The notes: generated by a model from the sequence alone, not told the origin. A stretch of DNA of 64,000 nucleotides from Castor canadensis (GCF_047511655.1 NC_133392.1:26798001-26862000); one strand, 5' to 3'; positions 1 through 12,375 are shown, numbered from the stretch's first letter. A program made the numbers and translations.

Positions 1-3000
1 AACATTGGCGTACAGGTGTGTCTACTGTATCCTGTCTTACGTTCCTTTTGGTAGATGCCCAGAAGTGGTATCACTGGATCATATGGCAGTTCTATCTCTA
101 GTTTTTTGAGGAGTCTCCGTACTGTTTTCCATATTGGTTGTACTAATTCACATTCCCACCAGCAGTGTGTAAGGGTTCCTGTTTCACCACATCCTCGCCA
201 GCATTTGTTGTTGTTATTGCTCTTGATTCTGGCCATTCTAACTGGGGTGAGATGAAATCTAAGTGTTGTTTTGATTTGCATTCTTTTTTATAACCAGGGA
301 AGTTGAACACTCCTTCATGTATTTACTGTCTATTTGTACCTCTTCTTTTGAGAATTCCCTGTTTTATTCATGTGCCCATTTCTTCAGTGGGGTGTTGATT
401 CTTTGCGGGGGTGAGTTTTTTGAGTTCTCTGTATATTCTGGATATTAGTCCCTTATTGGATGAGTAGCTGGCAAAGATTTTCTCCCATTCTGTGGGCTGT
501 GTCTTGAGTCTGGTGACTGTTTCCTTTGTTGTGCAGAAGCTCTTTAGTGTGATGCAGTCCCATTTGTTCATTGTTTGTCTTAGATGCTGAGCCTTTTGAG
601 TTCTGTTTAGGAAGTTGTTCCCTATACTTATCTGTTCCAGTGTATTTCCTACTGCTTCTTGGAGTTGTTTCAAAGTTTCAGGACTTATATTAAGGTCTTT
701 GATCCACTTTGAGTTGATTTTCATACCAGGTGAAAGACAGGGATCAAGTTATAGTCTTCTATGTGTAGATACCCAGTTTTCCCAGCAGCATTTATTGAAG
801 AGGCTATCTTTTCTCCATTGTGTGTTTTGGGCTCCTTTGTCAAAGATCAGTTGACTGTAGATGTGTGAGTTTATGTCTGGATCTTCTATTCTGAACCATT
901 GGTCTTCCTGTCTGTTTTTGTGCCAATACCATGCTGTTTTTATTGTTATGGCTCTGTAGTATAGTTTGAAGTCTGGTGTCATGATGCCTCCAGCATTGGA
1001 CTTTTTGCTCTGAATTACTTTGGCTATTTGAGGTCTTTTGTGATTCCATATGTATTTCATGATTATTTTTTCTATTTCTGTGCAGAATGTTATTGGATTT
1101 TGATAGGGATTGCATTGAACATGTAGATGGCTTTTAGTAGTAATGGAAGGTCTTTCCATTTTCTGATGTCTTCTTTGATTTCTCTCTTCAGTGGTTTATA
1201 ATTCTTATTAAAAAGGTCCTTGGTTTCTTTCATTAAACTTATTCCAAGGTACTCTATTGTTTTTGAGGCTATTGTAAATGGGATTATTTCCCTGATTTCT
1301 TTCTCCATCTGTGCATTGTTGACATATAGAAAAGCTACTGATTTCTGTGTGTTAATTTTGTATCCTACTATTTTGCCAAAAGAGTTTATGATTTCCAATA
1401 GTTTTTTGGTAGAATTTTTAGAGTCTCTTAGGTATAGGATCATGTCGTACGCAAATGGGGTAGTTTGACTTCTTCCTTTCCTATTTGAATTCCTTTTATT
1501 TCTTCCTCTTGTCTTACTGCTCTGGTTAGGAATTCCAAAACCATATTGGATAGTAGTGGAGAAAGCAGACAGCCCTGTCTAGTTTCTGACTTTAAGAAGA
1601 ACAGTTTCAGTTGTTCTCCATTTAGTATGACATTGACTCTAAGTTTGTCATATGCAGCCTTTATTGTGTTGAGGAGCATTCCTTCTATTCCTAGTTTCGT
1701 CAGTGCCTTTATCATGAAAGGGTTTTGGATTTTGTCAAAGGCTCTTTCTGCAGCTATTGAGAGGATCATGTGGTTTTTGTCCTTGCTTCTGTTTATATGC
1801 TGTATTACGTTTATGGATTTACATATATTGAACCATCCTTGCATCCCTGAAATGAAACCAACTTGGTCATGGTGTATGTTCTTTTTGACATGTTATTGAA
1901 TTCTGTTTTCCAGGATTTTGTTGAGAATCTTTGCACCTATATTCATTAAAGATATTGGTCTATAATTCTCTTTTCTGGTTATATCTTTATAGGGTTTTGG
2001 AATGAGTATAATACTGGCTTCATAGAGTGTGTTTGGCAGTGTTCCTCCCTTTCTCTTTCCTGAAAAAGTTTGAGGAGTATTGGTATTAGTTCTTCTTTAA
2101 AGGTTTGGTCAAATGTGGCCATGAATCCATCAGGTCCTGGACTCTTCTTTGTAGGGAGACTCTTTATTACTGCTTCAATTTCATTGCAGGTAATAAGACT
2201 ATTTAGGTGGTTAATATCTTCTTGGTTCAATTTTGGTTAGATCCGTGCATCTAGGAATGTATCCATTTCATCTAGATTTTTCCAGTTTACTTGAATGTAA
2301 GTTTTCAGAGTACTCGCTAATGATTCTCTGGATTTCATTAGTATTTGTGGTCATGTCCCTTTTTTCATCTCTAATTTTATCAATTTGGGTCTTCTCCCTC
2401 CTCTATTTTGTCATGTTGGCTAAGGGTTTGTCAGTCTTGTTAATCTTTTCAAAGAACCAACCTTTTGTTTCATTGATTCTTTGAATAGTTTGTTTGGTTT
2501 CAATCTCATTAATCTTGGTCCTGCTCTTTATTATTTCTCTCCATCTGCAGGTTTTGTGTTTGCTTTGTTCTTGTTTTTTCTGGGAGCTTAAGGTACATCA
2601 TTAGATTGTTTATTTGAGAGGTCTCTATTTTTTTAATGTAGATATTTATAGCTATAAACTTTCCCCTTAGCACGGCCTTTGCTGTGTCCCACAGATTCTG
2701 ATAGGTTATATTTTCATTTTCATTGGATTCTAGGAATTTTCTTATTTCTTTCCTCATTACTTCAGTCACTCATTGGTTTTTCAGCAGTGTGTTGAAGAAA
2801 CAGGTTTCTTTTGTTGTTGAGATCTAGTTTTATTCTATTGTGATCTGATAAGATGCAGGGAGTTATTTCAATTTTCTTGAATGTATTGAGACTTGCTTTG
2901 TGTCCTTTGATCTATTTTGTGATCTATTTTGGAGAAAGTTCTATGAGCTGCAGAAAAGAATGTGTATTGCCTAGTGGTTGGGTGGACTACTCTGTGGATA

Positions 3001-3559
3001 TCTACCACGTCTATTTGGTCTAATGTGTGGAGTAGCTCTGAAGTTTCCTTGTTAATCTTTTGTCTGGATGACCTATCTACTGGTGACAGTGGGGTATTCA
3101 GATCTCCCACTATCACTGCGTTAGCGTCTATCTGTGCTCTTAGAGCCATTAGAGTTTTTTTTTTTTAATGTAGGTGGGTGCCCCTGTGTTTGGTGCATGT
3201 ATGTTAAGTATTAATATTTCCTCTTGAAGAATTGTTCCTTTCATTAATATGAAGTGACCTTCATTGTCTCTTCTGATTGAGTTTAGTCTGAAGACTACTT
3301 TGTCAGATATGAGTATAGTTACTCCTGCCTGTTTATGGGGTTCATTTGCTTGGAAAACATTTTTCTACCCTTTGACTCTGAGCCACTTTTTTCTTTTTTC
3401 AGTGAGATGAGTCTCTTATAAGCAACATATGGTTGGGTCTTGTTTTTTAACCCAATTTTCTATTCTATGACTTTTGATTGGGGCATTGAGGCCATTTACA
3501 TTCAGTGTTAAAATTGAGAGGTTCATGTGGTTTCTAGTTATTTTTATTCCCCTGTTGTT

Positions 3560-4182
3560 TGGTTTCACCTATTCCTTGTTTACTGGTCTGCCTGTTAAAA
3601 AGTGTTTATTCTTTCTTGAGTCTTCCTGTCTCACTCTAGTTTCTTCTTCTACATGTAGAAGTCCTTTAAGTATCTTCTGTACTGCTGGCTTGGTAGTCTC
3701 AAATTTCTTTAGTTTTTCCTTGTTGTGGAAGGTTTTAATTTCTCCTTCAATTAGGAAAGATAGTTTTGTTGGGTAGACTACTCTAGGTTGGCGGTTGCTT
3801 TCTTTCAGGGCCTGAATTATATCTTTCCATGACCATCATTTTTTTTTTCAGGGTTTCCATATCTTTATCGATTTCCTCTTTCATATCTTAGATAGTCTTC
3901 TTAATTTCATTTGTCTGTTTGTATTCTCTTTGGGCTCATTTAATTGTTTATCCTGTCCTCCTTGAGGTCAAATGCTAACTTTTGTGTTTTTTCTTTGAGG
4001 TCATTAATCATTTTTACTATTATTTTTGGAATTCATTGTTTGATAGCTCGTCCTCTATGCAGGTGTTTAGATCCTTAGTGGTGGAGAGCAGTTGTCTTGC
4101 TATTTCATTCTGCATTGAGATTTATGCATCTGGAGTTGCTTTTGGTTAGGGTTTTAATCCCTTGTGCTCCTGTAGTTGACAT
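3560..4182 (-). pseudogene. L1 copy A ORF1 remnant
   Basis: Starts MSTTGAQG at 4182. The coiled-coil part is followed after a T-run near 3840 by the C-terminal domain (YPTKLSFLIEGEIKTFHNK). The middle RNA-binding part is missing or collapsed, and stops occur, so no full ORF1 protein can be made. Confidence 0.7.
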
Positions 4183-4859
4183 TTTGAGTTTTTTCTCCTG
4201 GAGCTCCAGCAGTATTCCTCAGAGAGGGGTATGTTGGATATGTTGCCCCTTGCACGGTTCTTGTTGTGTTGAAGATTACCTCTTTTCTCCTCTCAGTGAG
4301 GAGGCTGGAGTTCCCAGTCCTTGATGGGGTCATAGGGGCTCTCCTGCAGTCACAATGGGGAGCGCTGGGTCTCTGTGCACTGGGTGGGGGCGGGGCAGGC
4401 CTCCTAGAACCAGCAGAGTAAATGGGTTGCCACTCAGTGGATGAGCTGGAATTCCAGCTCTTGGACAGAAGAGGCATGGATCTCTTGCAGGGAGGCACAG
4501 TGTGAAGCACTAGGCTTCTGTGTACCTTGGGGAAACAGGGCTTCTGGTGCCACTTGCAGAGTAGCGGTTTATAGCTTTCCTCCCCTCAGTGGGGAATCGC
4601 ATTCTTGCTCTTTGACAGAGGAGCAAGGGCTCTCTTGCTGTCAGGGACAGAGGGGAGGTGGGGAGTACTAGGCCTAAGTGTTCTGTGGAGAGAGAAGCCT
4701 CCTGGCATCAGCAGAATAGCAAAGCCTGGAGCCTGGGGTTCACTTAGGCATGTGGTGGCAGGCTCCTGGCACTGAGTAGCAAGTTGAGGGTACCCATGGG
4801 GCAGTAAAGCCAGCGGGTTTGAATCATCTAGTGCCCACAAAGCAGCAGAGGCCCTGGGG

Positions 4860-5275
4860 TCTACTTGCACTGGGGCATGGGCTTCCAGGAGTCATGGCAG
4901 CTGCTGCAGGCACAGGGGACCCAAGTCTGTAGGCAGCGAGAGCCCTGGAGCCTACCACAAGCTACCAGGAGCCCAGTAGCAGCTGCCAGCTCAGGACAAC
5001 CAAGCCTGAGGGTAGTAGGAGTTCTGGAGCCTGATTGCTGGCCTGGGCTTCCAGGAGCACTGCTGCTAGCCCAGGGAGAACCAAGCCTGCAGGCAGTGGG
5101 AGCCCTGGGGTCTGCTTCCTGGCACCAACTACTAGGAGCCATGGCAGTTGCTGCCTACTTGGGGGAACCAAGCCTGCAGGTGGTGGGAATTCTGGGGCCT
5201 GATTGCTGACTCAGGTTTCAGGGAGCACAGTTCAGTGGTGCTGCTGCTGGCTCGGGGGAACCAAGCCTGGTGGCT
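4860..5275 (-). repeat. Tandem monomers in the L1 copy A 5'UTR
   Basis: The anchor ACCAAGCCTG recurs at about 4999, 5080, 5167 and 5260, with a weaker copy near 4919. This gives imperfect GC-rich units of about 80-93 bp. Monomeric 5'UTRs of this kind act as promoters in other rodent L1 lineages. Confidence 0.7.
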
Positions 5276-5679
5276 TGCACCTTTTGTTACCTGCGGAGCA
5301 GCGGGAGCCAGGGGTCCTGCTTACACAGGGGTGCTGGTGTCCCTGGCATTTCAGGGTGAAGTTAGCAGATCATGTAGTAGGGGGAAGTGTGGAGCTCCAA
5401 GTGTGGAGTTCCAGTGTGTTCAGGGAAGCAGAACTTGCCACAGAGAGTGCCAAGTAATGGAGCCTGGAGCTGCACAGAAACTTCGGGGGCTGGCGATCGG
5501 AAGTGTTGTCAGTTCTTCTTCCCATTCTTCCTGCGGTTAGTTGCTTCTCTATTTGTGGATTTGGAGAGGGCTTTGCTTCTCGCTGGTTATGGAACTCCCT
5601 GGGTGCCTTTTGGGGTCCTCTGATTTTCCTTTGTTCAGGGTAGTTAGTTGCTGCTGGGCTATAGGGATGTCAGCAATCT

Positions 5680-5688
5680 GCCATCTTG
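5680..5688 (-). promoter_or_regulatory. YY1-like site at the L1 5' end
   Basis: CAAGATGGC on the minus strand, about 15 nt inside the 5' end of L1 copy A. The same core sits at the equivalent position in human L1, where YY1 sets the transcription start. Confidence 0.65.
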
Positions 5689-5703
5689 ACCCTCCCCACC
5701 AGG

Positions 5704-5913
5704 TTTTTTTTTTGTGGTTTTTTTTTTGTTGTTGTTGTTGTTACTGGAGATTGAACCCAGAGCCTTTCACTTGTGAGGCACTTGAGTTATGACTCCAGCC
5801 TTTTTGGTTTTAGTTTGTTTTTGAGAAAGGGTCTCACTATCTTTGCTCAGTATGGCCTCAATTTCTGGATCCTCCTGTCTCCACTTCTCAAGCAGCTGAG
5901 ATTACAGGCTAAC
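5704..5913 (-). repeat. Composite SINE (inverted)
   Basis: Poly-T start, then inverted ID-like part (ATTGAACCCAGAGCC) and inverted B1-like part ending GATTACAGGCT. It abuts the L1 copy A 5' end. Confidence 0.75.
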
Positions 5914-6597
5914 ATGGTTTTTAAATGTTAAGTCATATTATTATTTCCAATTTAAAAACATTTGGGGAGTGAGGAGCAGGTGGGAGACAAGGAAGACTTG
6001 GCAGGAGTATGGTAACTAGGGTGGGGCTGAAAGACAAAGACCAGGACATGAATCTGAGCCCTCCAATCAGAATCACATATGCGTGGCTGTGACACCAGAG
6101 CTTTGCCTTGTGGTTTTCTCCTGCTAGCTGAGCAACTTCATTCCCATGGCCTTTCTTCACATCCTAGGCAGGTGCTCTACCACTTGAGCCATACCTCCAG
6201 TCCCACCATGTGTTAACAAGAAGTGCATCAAATTACTCAGGAGGTTAAGGCAAAAGGATTTCAAATTTGACACCAGCCTGGGCAACACAGTGAGACCAGA
6301 GGAACTAAGGAGAACTTCGTGGTTTTCTAGTTGTTCCTTAAAAAATAGAGGTTTTATTTATTTTATTTCTTTATTTATTTTGTGGTACTCAGGCTTAAGC
6401 TCAAAGCCTATACCTTCAGCCACTCCACCAGCCTTTTTTTGTGATAGGGTTTTTTTTGAGCTAGGATCTCATGACCTATTTGCCCTTCAAACCACAATCT
6501 TCCTGACCTCTGCTTCCTGAGTAGCTAGGCTTACAGGCGTGAGCCACTGGCACCCAGCAAGAATAGTGGTTTTAGATGTCAAGAGCTATCCCAAAAA
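5914..6597. repeat. Mixed SINE fragments
   Basis: 5914-6155 shows nothing I recognise. Then an inverted ID-like fragment (about 6156-6205), a plus-strand B1-like fragment (6226-6300) and a full inverted composite SINE (about 6340-6562, ending in TACAGGCGTGAGCCACTGG). Confidence 0.6.
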
Positions 6598-6604
6598 AGA
6601 TGTC

Positions 6605-6985
6605 TCGGTCTACTGGCTCTGGCTTCTATAACAAAGTATTATGAACTGGTTGGCTTTAGCAACAGGAATTTATTATTTCACTCTTCTAGAGGCTTGAAAC
6701 CCAAGATCAAGGTCAGGAAGAGTAGATTCATGGCAAAGCTCTCTTTTTGGCTTGCACTTTGTCCTCACATGGCCTTTCCTGTGAGAGTATGTGGAGAGAT
6801 AGCCAGCATTTCTGGTGTCTTCTCTTCTAAGGACATTAATCCACTGGATCAGGGCCCAACCCTTATGACTTCATTTAACTTTAATTTACTTCTTTAGAGG
6901 TTCCATTGTCAAATACAGTCATACTGGGGGTTAGGACTTCAACACATGGGGAAGGGCACACACATTCAGTTCATTGCAAAGAGAC
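6605..6985 (+). repeat. Old LTR-like repeat, MaLR type
   Basis: Diverged sequence with the recurrent phrases CTATAACAAAGTATTATGAA, GAGGCTTGAAACCCAAGATC and GGGGGTTAGGACTTCAACA, familiar from ancient mammalian MaLR-type LTRs. Family name uncertain. Confidence 0.45.
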
Positions 6986-7430
6986 GGAGAGAAGGAGGAC
7001 AAGGCACACTAATGGCTGGGGCAGTAGAGGCGAGACTGGATAGGAAACAGCGTGTTTTGAACACCATGTAGGTGAGATATTGGTTCTATCACCCTTGAAG
7101 AGGAAGAGCAGAAATGATGTTGGAAAGTTGTGTGGGGTTGGTTTTTAGTGGGTTGAATGCCAAGGTTAGGAGCTAGTCTTACTCTGTAGCTATAAGAAGT
7201 TCTAAGTGGAAATGCTGGCAGAGCTGTCTTATAGGAAGATTAGTCTGACAGGTACCAGGGCCATGGTGCTGAGGCCCTGCTGATTTAGGAATTTAGGGGA
7301 CTCCTGCCACTCAAGTAGAAAACACTCTCACAGTTTACAAAGCACTTTCTCTTAACAGTCTTGTACCATTTAAGGACATGAATACATTCTGAGAAATGAG
7401 TCATTGGACAATTTTGCACTGTTCAAAATC
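6986..7430. other. Unassigned intergenic DNA
   Basis: No reading frame, repeat or RNA gene that I can support. Confidence 0.5.
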
Positions 7431-7570
7431 ATAGCATTCACTTACACAGACTTAGATGGCATAGGTTAGCCACTCAGTGTGGTCTCTTGATGCAATCAAG
7501 AGATACAGTAAACCTGAGATGTGTGAGACTGCTGCCAGCGTCACACAGCATACTGTCTTATCATAGGCTT
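7430..7570. repeat. Old dispersed repeat, copy 1
   Basis: ACACAGACTTAGATGGCATA resembles an ancient eutherian repeat that I also see near 10340-10620, 40690-40950 and 48360-48610. Family name not assigned. Confidence 0.35.
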
Positions 7571-7608
7571 TTTTTTTTTAAGTAGAAATAGTACACCCTA
7601 AAATAATA

Positions 7609-7728
7609 ATAAGCTGGGCATTTTGGTGCACATCTGTAATCCCAGCTACTTAGGAGATGGAGCAAGAAGTCTGCAAGCTCAAGGCCAGCAGGACCCTCTC
7701 TCAAAACCAAATAACAGCAGTCCAGAGC
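7609..7728 (+). repeat. B1-like half of a composite SINE
   Basis: GCTGGGCATTTTGGTGCACA followed by TAATCCCAGCTACTTAGGAG; no ID-like half. Confidence 0.7.
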
Positions 7729-10015
7729 AGCAATAGCAATGCTGGAGGTATCACAATGCTGGACTTCAAACTATACGGGAGTTACAGTAACAAAAGCCAT
7801 GAAGTATGAGCACAAAAACAGACAGGAAGATCAATAGGATAGAATAGAAGATCCGAAATAAGCCCACACAGCATTTGATTTTTGACAAAAGTGCCAAAAA
7901 CATATATTGGAAGAAAATTTAAACAACAAATGGTGCTGGGAAAACTGAATATCCACATGTAGAAGATTGAAACTAGACCCTATCTCTCACCCTATACAAA
8001 AATCAGTTTCAAATGGATCAAATATCTTAATGTAAGACCAAAAACTTTGAAACTGCTAGAGGAAAACATAGCGAAAACCCTTGGAGATATAGGCACAGAT
8101 AACATGTTTCTGAATAGAAACTTAATTGATCAGAAAATAAGAACAAGAACTTAAAAATGTATTGCATCAAATTAAAAAGCTTCTGCACAGAAAAGGAGAC
8201 AGTTACAGAGTCAAAACAAAACTACAGAATGGAAAAAATGCTTGCCAGTTATTCATCAGATAAAGAATTAATATCCAGAATAAAGAACTAAGAAAATAAA
8301 CACCAAAAGAACAAATAACACAATAAATAAATGGGCAAACAAACAGAATGGTTTTCTAAAGATGTACAAATGGCTAACAAATACATGAAGAAATGTTCAA
8401 CATCCTCAGTCATAAAGGAAATGCTAATCAAGCAAGCTACACTGAGATACCATCTCACCCCAGTCGGAATGGCAGTCATCAAGAAAACAACAAATGCTGA
8501 TGAGGATGTGGTTGGTGGGAATGTAAGTTAGTGCAGCCACTATGGAAATCAGCATGAAGGATCCTCAGAAAAGTAAAGATAGGACAACCACCTGAGCCTG
8601 CTATATCATTCCTGGGCATATATCCAAAGGTATGAATACAGTCAAGATCCCTGTATACTCACATTTATTACAGCACTACTCACAATAGCCAAAATATGGA
8701 ATCAGTTTAGGTGTCCATCAACCAATGAATGGGTAAAAAATTGTATGTGTCTCTGGAAAAAAATTTGGAGGCTACTTAAAAAGCTAGACATCGATCTACC
8801 ATTTGATCCAGCAATACCACTCTTGGGGATATACCCAAAAGACTGTGACACAGGTTACTCCAAAGGCACCCGCACACCCATGTTTATTGCGGCACTATTC
8901 GCAATAGCCAAGTTATGGAAACAGTCAAGATGCCCCACCACTGACGAATGGATTAAGAAAATGTGGTACACACAATGGAATTTTATGCAGCCATGAAGAA
9001 GAATGAAATGTTATCATTCGCTGGTAAATGGATGGAATTGGAGAACATCATTCTGAGTGAGGTTAACCTGGCCCAAAAGACCAAAAATCGTATGTTCTCC
9101 CTCATATGTGGACATTAGATCAAGAGCAAACACAACAATGGGATTAGACTATGAGCACATGATAAAAGCGAGAGCACACAAGGGAGAGGTGAAGATAGGT
9201 AAGACACCTAAAAAATTAGCTAGCATTTGTTGCCCTTAATGCAGAGAAACTAAAGCAGTTACCTTAAATGCAACTGAGGCCAATAGGAAAAGGGGAACAG
9301 GTACTAGAGAAAAGGTTAGATCAAAAAGAATTAACCTAGAAGGTAACCACATGCACAGGAAATTAATGTGAGTCAACTCCCTGTATAGCTATCCTTATCT
9401 CAACCAGCGAAAACCCTTGTCCCTTCCTGTTATTGCTTATACTCTCTCTACAACAAAATTAGAAATAAGGGCAAAATAGTTTCTGCTGGGTATTGAGGGG
9501 GTGGGGGGGAGAGGGAGGGGGCGGAGTGGGTGGTAAGGGAGGGGGTGGGGGCAGTGGGGAGAAATGAACCAAGCCTTGTATGCACATATGAATAATAAAA
9601 GAAAAAAAATTGTGTGTGTGTGTATGGAGTATTACTCAGCCATAAAGAAGAATGAAATTATGTCATTTAAATGAATGGAACTGGAGATCATCATGTTAAG
9701 CAAAACAAGCCAGACCGAGGACAAATGCCCCACGTTCTTGCTCACATTCAGAATCTAGTCTTTAAAGATGCAATATAAACTAGATCCTGTTTGGAGGTAG
9801 GTACCAGCAGGAGGGGGAAGGGTGAAAGAAGAAGATGAAGCAGTGAGTGTGATCAAAGTACTTAACACCATGTGTGGCACTAGAACTATGAAACCTGTTG
9901 AGATTACTTTATGAAGCGGGAGGGAGTGAGGGAGAGGAATGAGGGTGAGTTGCATCAAAGTATATCGTATGCATGTGTGGAAGTACCACAATGAAAACCC
10001 TTTTTTACAACTAAT
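7729..10015 (+). mobile_element. Old LINE-1 ORF2 3' region, split by a younger L1
   Basis: 7729-8750 and 9603-10015 are two parts of one diverged plus-strand L1: CTGGAGGTATCACAATGCTG, ACAGAATGGAAAAAATGC, then after the insertion ACTCAGCCATAAAGAAGAAT. Many stops; inactive. Confidence 0.8.
8751..9602 (+). mobile_element. Young 5'-truncated LINE-1 3' end nested in the older L1
   Basis: Encodes the ORF2 C-terminus ([18 protein letters not shown]) with a frameshift, then the 3'UTR with a G-rich polypurine tract (9495-9560) and an AATAAAAG tail. Flanked by AAAATTGTATGTGT and a slightly altered copy, a plausible target-site duplication. Confidence 0.85.
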
Positions 10016-10020
10016 TTACA

Positions 10021-10325
10021 AACAGAGTACTTGCCTAGCAAGCTTGAAGCCCTGGGTCCAATTCCCAGTACTGCAAAATAAAATGAATGAATATAATGAT
10101 TAAAAATACAGTAAAAAACAAAAAAACAGATGTGTGCTGGCAGAGTGGCTCAAGTGGTAGAGCACCTGCCAAGCAAGCATGAGGCTCTGAGTTCAAACCC
10201 CAATACCACCAAAAAAAGAAAAAAACCACAGGTGTGCTAGTGCACACCTATAATCCTAGCACTCAGTAGTCTGAGGCAGGAGTTCAAGGCCAGCCTGGGC
10301 TACATAGCAAATAAAAAGAGACAGT
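10021..10325 (+). repeat. SINE cluster (ID, ID, B1-like)
   Basis: ID-like units at about 10021-10080 (TTGCCTAGCAAGCTTGAAG) and 10134-10212 (TCAAGTGGTAGAGCACCTGC), then a B1-like half at 10228-10320. Confidence 0.75.
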
Positions 10326-10339
10326 GAATACATGAAACC

Positions 10340-10620
10340 AGGAATGTACTCGTTTCTTATCATTATCCATTATCATGTACTATATGTAATTACATCTGGT
10401 GTACTTTTCCTGCCATTATCCAGTATCACTGTAGGCAATCGTGTCTGGCAATTTTTTACAGACTGGCTGTGTGGTAAGGTTTACAGCGATGTCACCACAA
10501 ACATGCCCTAACATGTTGCACTGCTATATTATGACACTACATCACTAGGCAATTTTCTTCTGCATTATAATTTTATGGGATCTCCATCATATATGTGGTT
10601 TGTCCTTGACCCAAACGTCC
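10340..10620. repeat. Old dispersed repeat, copy 2
   Basis: Contains CACTGTAGGCAATCGTG and TATAATTTTATGGGATCTCC, phrases shared in diverged form with the copies near 40.8 and 48.5 kb. Confidence 0.45.
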
Positions 10621-11060
10621 CTCTACAACACACGGACAGGTCAAAGGAACAAAGATAAATATCTCATGCCACAGGAGCCCCGAGAAAACTAGGACAGCAA
10701 AGCCTCTGTTCAGGAAGTCCACAACTGGACTGCAAGCTACTGGCCCTGAGGTCTCTGTGGGAATGAGGAATCTAAGAACAGCATGCCAATTCCCAGGTCG
10801 GCCTCTCCCAATCAGAGGTCAGACTTCTTGATATATTTTTTAAACTTTAAAACAATTTTGACATACAATACACAAATGTACATATGACAGAAATATGTAG
10901 CTGGCAGTATAATTGATCACCCAAAACAGACCCCTTTTGAAAATGAAGAAAAGGGCACTATTAATAGTTTACCCAGTTTAAGACTTAAAGTGGGACAGCT
11001 CCAGGCAAAGTCAAACACTGCATTCACTTAATAATAATTTATAATGGTAAAGTTACCTTC
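10621..11060. other. Unassigned intergenic DNA
   Basis: Nothing I can support; a short AT-rich stretch near 10815-10880. Confidence 0.5.
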
Positions 11061-11062
11061 CT

Positions 11063-11650
11063 CAGCTGGGCACTGGTGGCTCATGCCTGTCATTCCAACT
11101 ACGTGGGGGGCTGAACTTGGGAGGATTGCAATTCCAGGCCACCCTGGGGAGAGGGGGATGTTTGCAAAACCCCCATCTCAATAGGAAAAAGCTGGAGGGT
11201 GCAGGGCATGCATCTATCGTCCCAGCAACAGTGGGAAATGTAAAAGAGTTAAAAAAGTTACCACCTCTAGTCAAGAAAACCCCTCTAGACCACACTGCTC
11301 TCTTTCCGCCCTAGATGTAACCATCATCCTTACTTTTTTTTCTTTGTAGGTACCGGAGGTTTAAACTCAGCACTTGCTAGGCAGGTACTCTATCACTCAT
11401 CCCTTTTGTGCTTTAGTTATTTTTCTAATAGGGTCTCAAGTTTATGCCCAGGCTGGCCTTGACTTCAATCTTCCTATTTATTCTTCCCTCAGAGCTGGAC
11501 TAACAGATGACAACCACCAAAGCCAGGTTTTTATTGGTTAAGATGGAACCTCTTGAACTTTTTGCCTGGGCTGGCCTTGAACCATGATCCTCCTCTGCCT
11601 CCCACATAGCTAGGATTACAGACGTGAGCCACCACACCCAGCCCCACCAT
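11063..11650. repeat. SINE pair
   Basis: Plus-strand composite SINE at about 11063-11190 (GCTGGGCACTGGTGGCTCAT). Inverted SINE sequence at about 11333-11645, ending GATTACAGACGTGAGCCACC. Confidence 0.7.
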
Positions 11651-11702
11651 CCTTATTTTTATAATAGTCATTCCCTTTAATTGCTATGGTTTTTTTAAAT
11701 TT

Positions 11703-12205
11703 TTTAATTGTTTTATTATTCATATGTGCATACAATGCTTGGGTCATTTCTCCCCCCTGCCCACACCCCCTCCCTTACCCACCCACTCCGCCCCCTCACT
11801 CTCCCCCCCCCCACACCTGGCAGAAACTATTTTGCCCTTATCTCTAATTTTGTTGAAGAGAGAGTATAAGCAATAATAGGAAGGAACAAGGGTTTTTGCT
11901 GGTTGAGATAAGGATAGCTATACAGGGCATTGACTCACATTGATTTCCTGTGCGTGGGTGTTACCTTCTAGGTTAATTCTTTTTGATCTAACCTTTTCTC
12001 TAGTACCTGTTTCCCTTTTCCTATTGGCCTCAGTTGCTTTAAGGTATCTGCTTTAGTTTCTTTGCGTTGAGGGCAACAAATGCTAACTAATTTTTTAGGT
12101 GTCTTACCTATCCTCACCCCTCCCTTGTGTGCTCTCGCTTTTATCTTGTGATCAAAGTTCAATCCCCTTGTTGTGTTTGCCCTTGATCTAATGTCTGCAT
12201 TTGCC
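11703..12205 (-). mobile_element. Young LINE-1 3' end, inverted
   Basis: Inverted 3'UTR (TTATTCATATGTGCATACAA, C-rich tract, TAGCTATACAGGGCATTGAC) back to the end of ORF2. Flanked by ATGGTTTTTTTAAATTT (11686-11702) and ATGTTTTTTAAATTT (12206-12220), the probable target-site duplication. Confidence 0.85.
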
Positions 12206-12299
12206 ATGTTTTTTAAATTTAGGAATTCCCTACAGGAAAGCAAGAACAAACACTTACAGTGCAACAGCCTAGAAGTCAGGAGACCTGTTAGAAAAGTCA

Positions 12300-12375
12300 G
12301 GGCTGGGAACATGGCTTAAATGATAGAGCACCTGCCTAGCAAGCTCAGGGTCCTAAGTTCAACTCCCAGTACAAG
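12300..12375 (+). repeat. ID-like SINE
   Basis: GGCTGGGAACATGGCTTAAA through CCTAGCAAGCTCAGGG and CTAAGTTCAACTCCCAGTAC. Confidence 0.75.

Larger units (their letters stand above)
1..5703 (-). mobile_element. LINE-1 with near-complete 5' end (copy A)
   Basis: Minus-strand L1 cut by the window start. From 5' to 3': GC-rich 5'UTR (about 4183-5703), ORF1 remnant (about 3560-4182), ORF2 from an ATG at 3526 down to position 1. ORF2 shows endonuclease (LNVNGLNAPIK near 3500, VGDLNTPLSPVDR near 3090, SKIDH near 2915) and reverse transcriptase blocks, but is broken by several frameshifts and stops, so it is dead. The TEWEKIF tryptophan that is TAG in two other copies is intact here (about 485-495). 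Confidence 0.9.

Noticed and set aside
4154-5540. Several overlapping frames in the GC-rich block
   Set aside because: They fall in the L1 5'UTR monomers, where few stops are expected from base composition.
10134-10212. tRNA-like sequences with A and B boxes
   Set aside because: They are the ID-like halves of dispersed SINEs with A-tails, not tRNA genes; many near-copies occur across the window.
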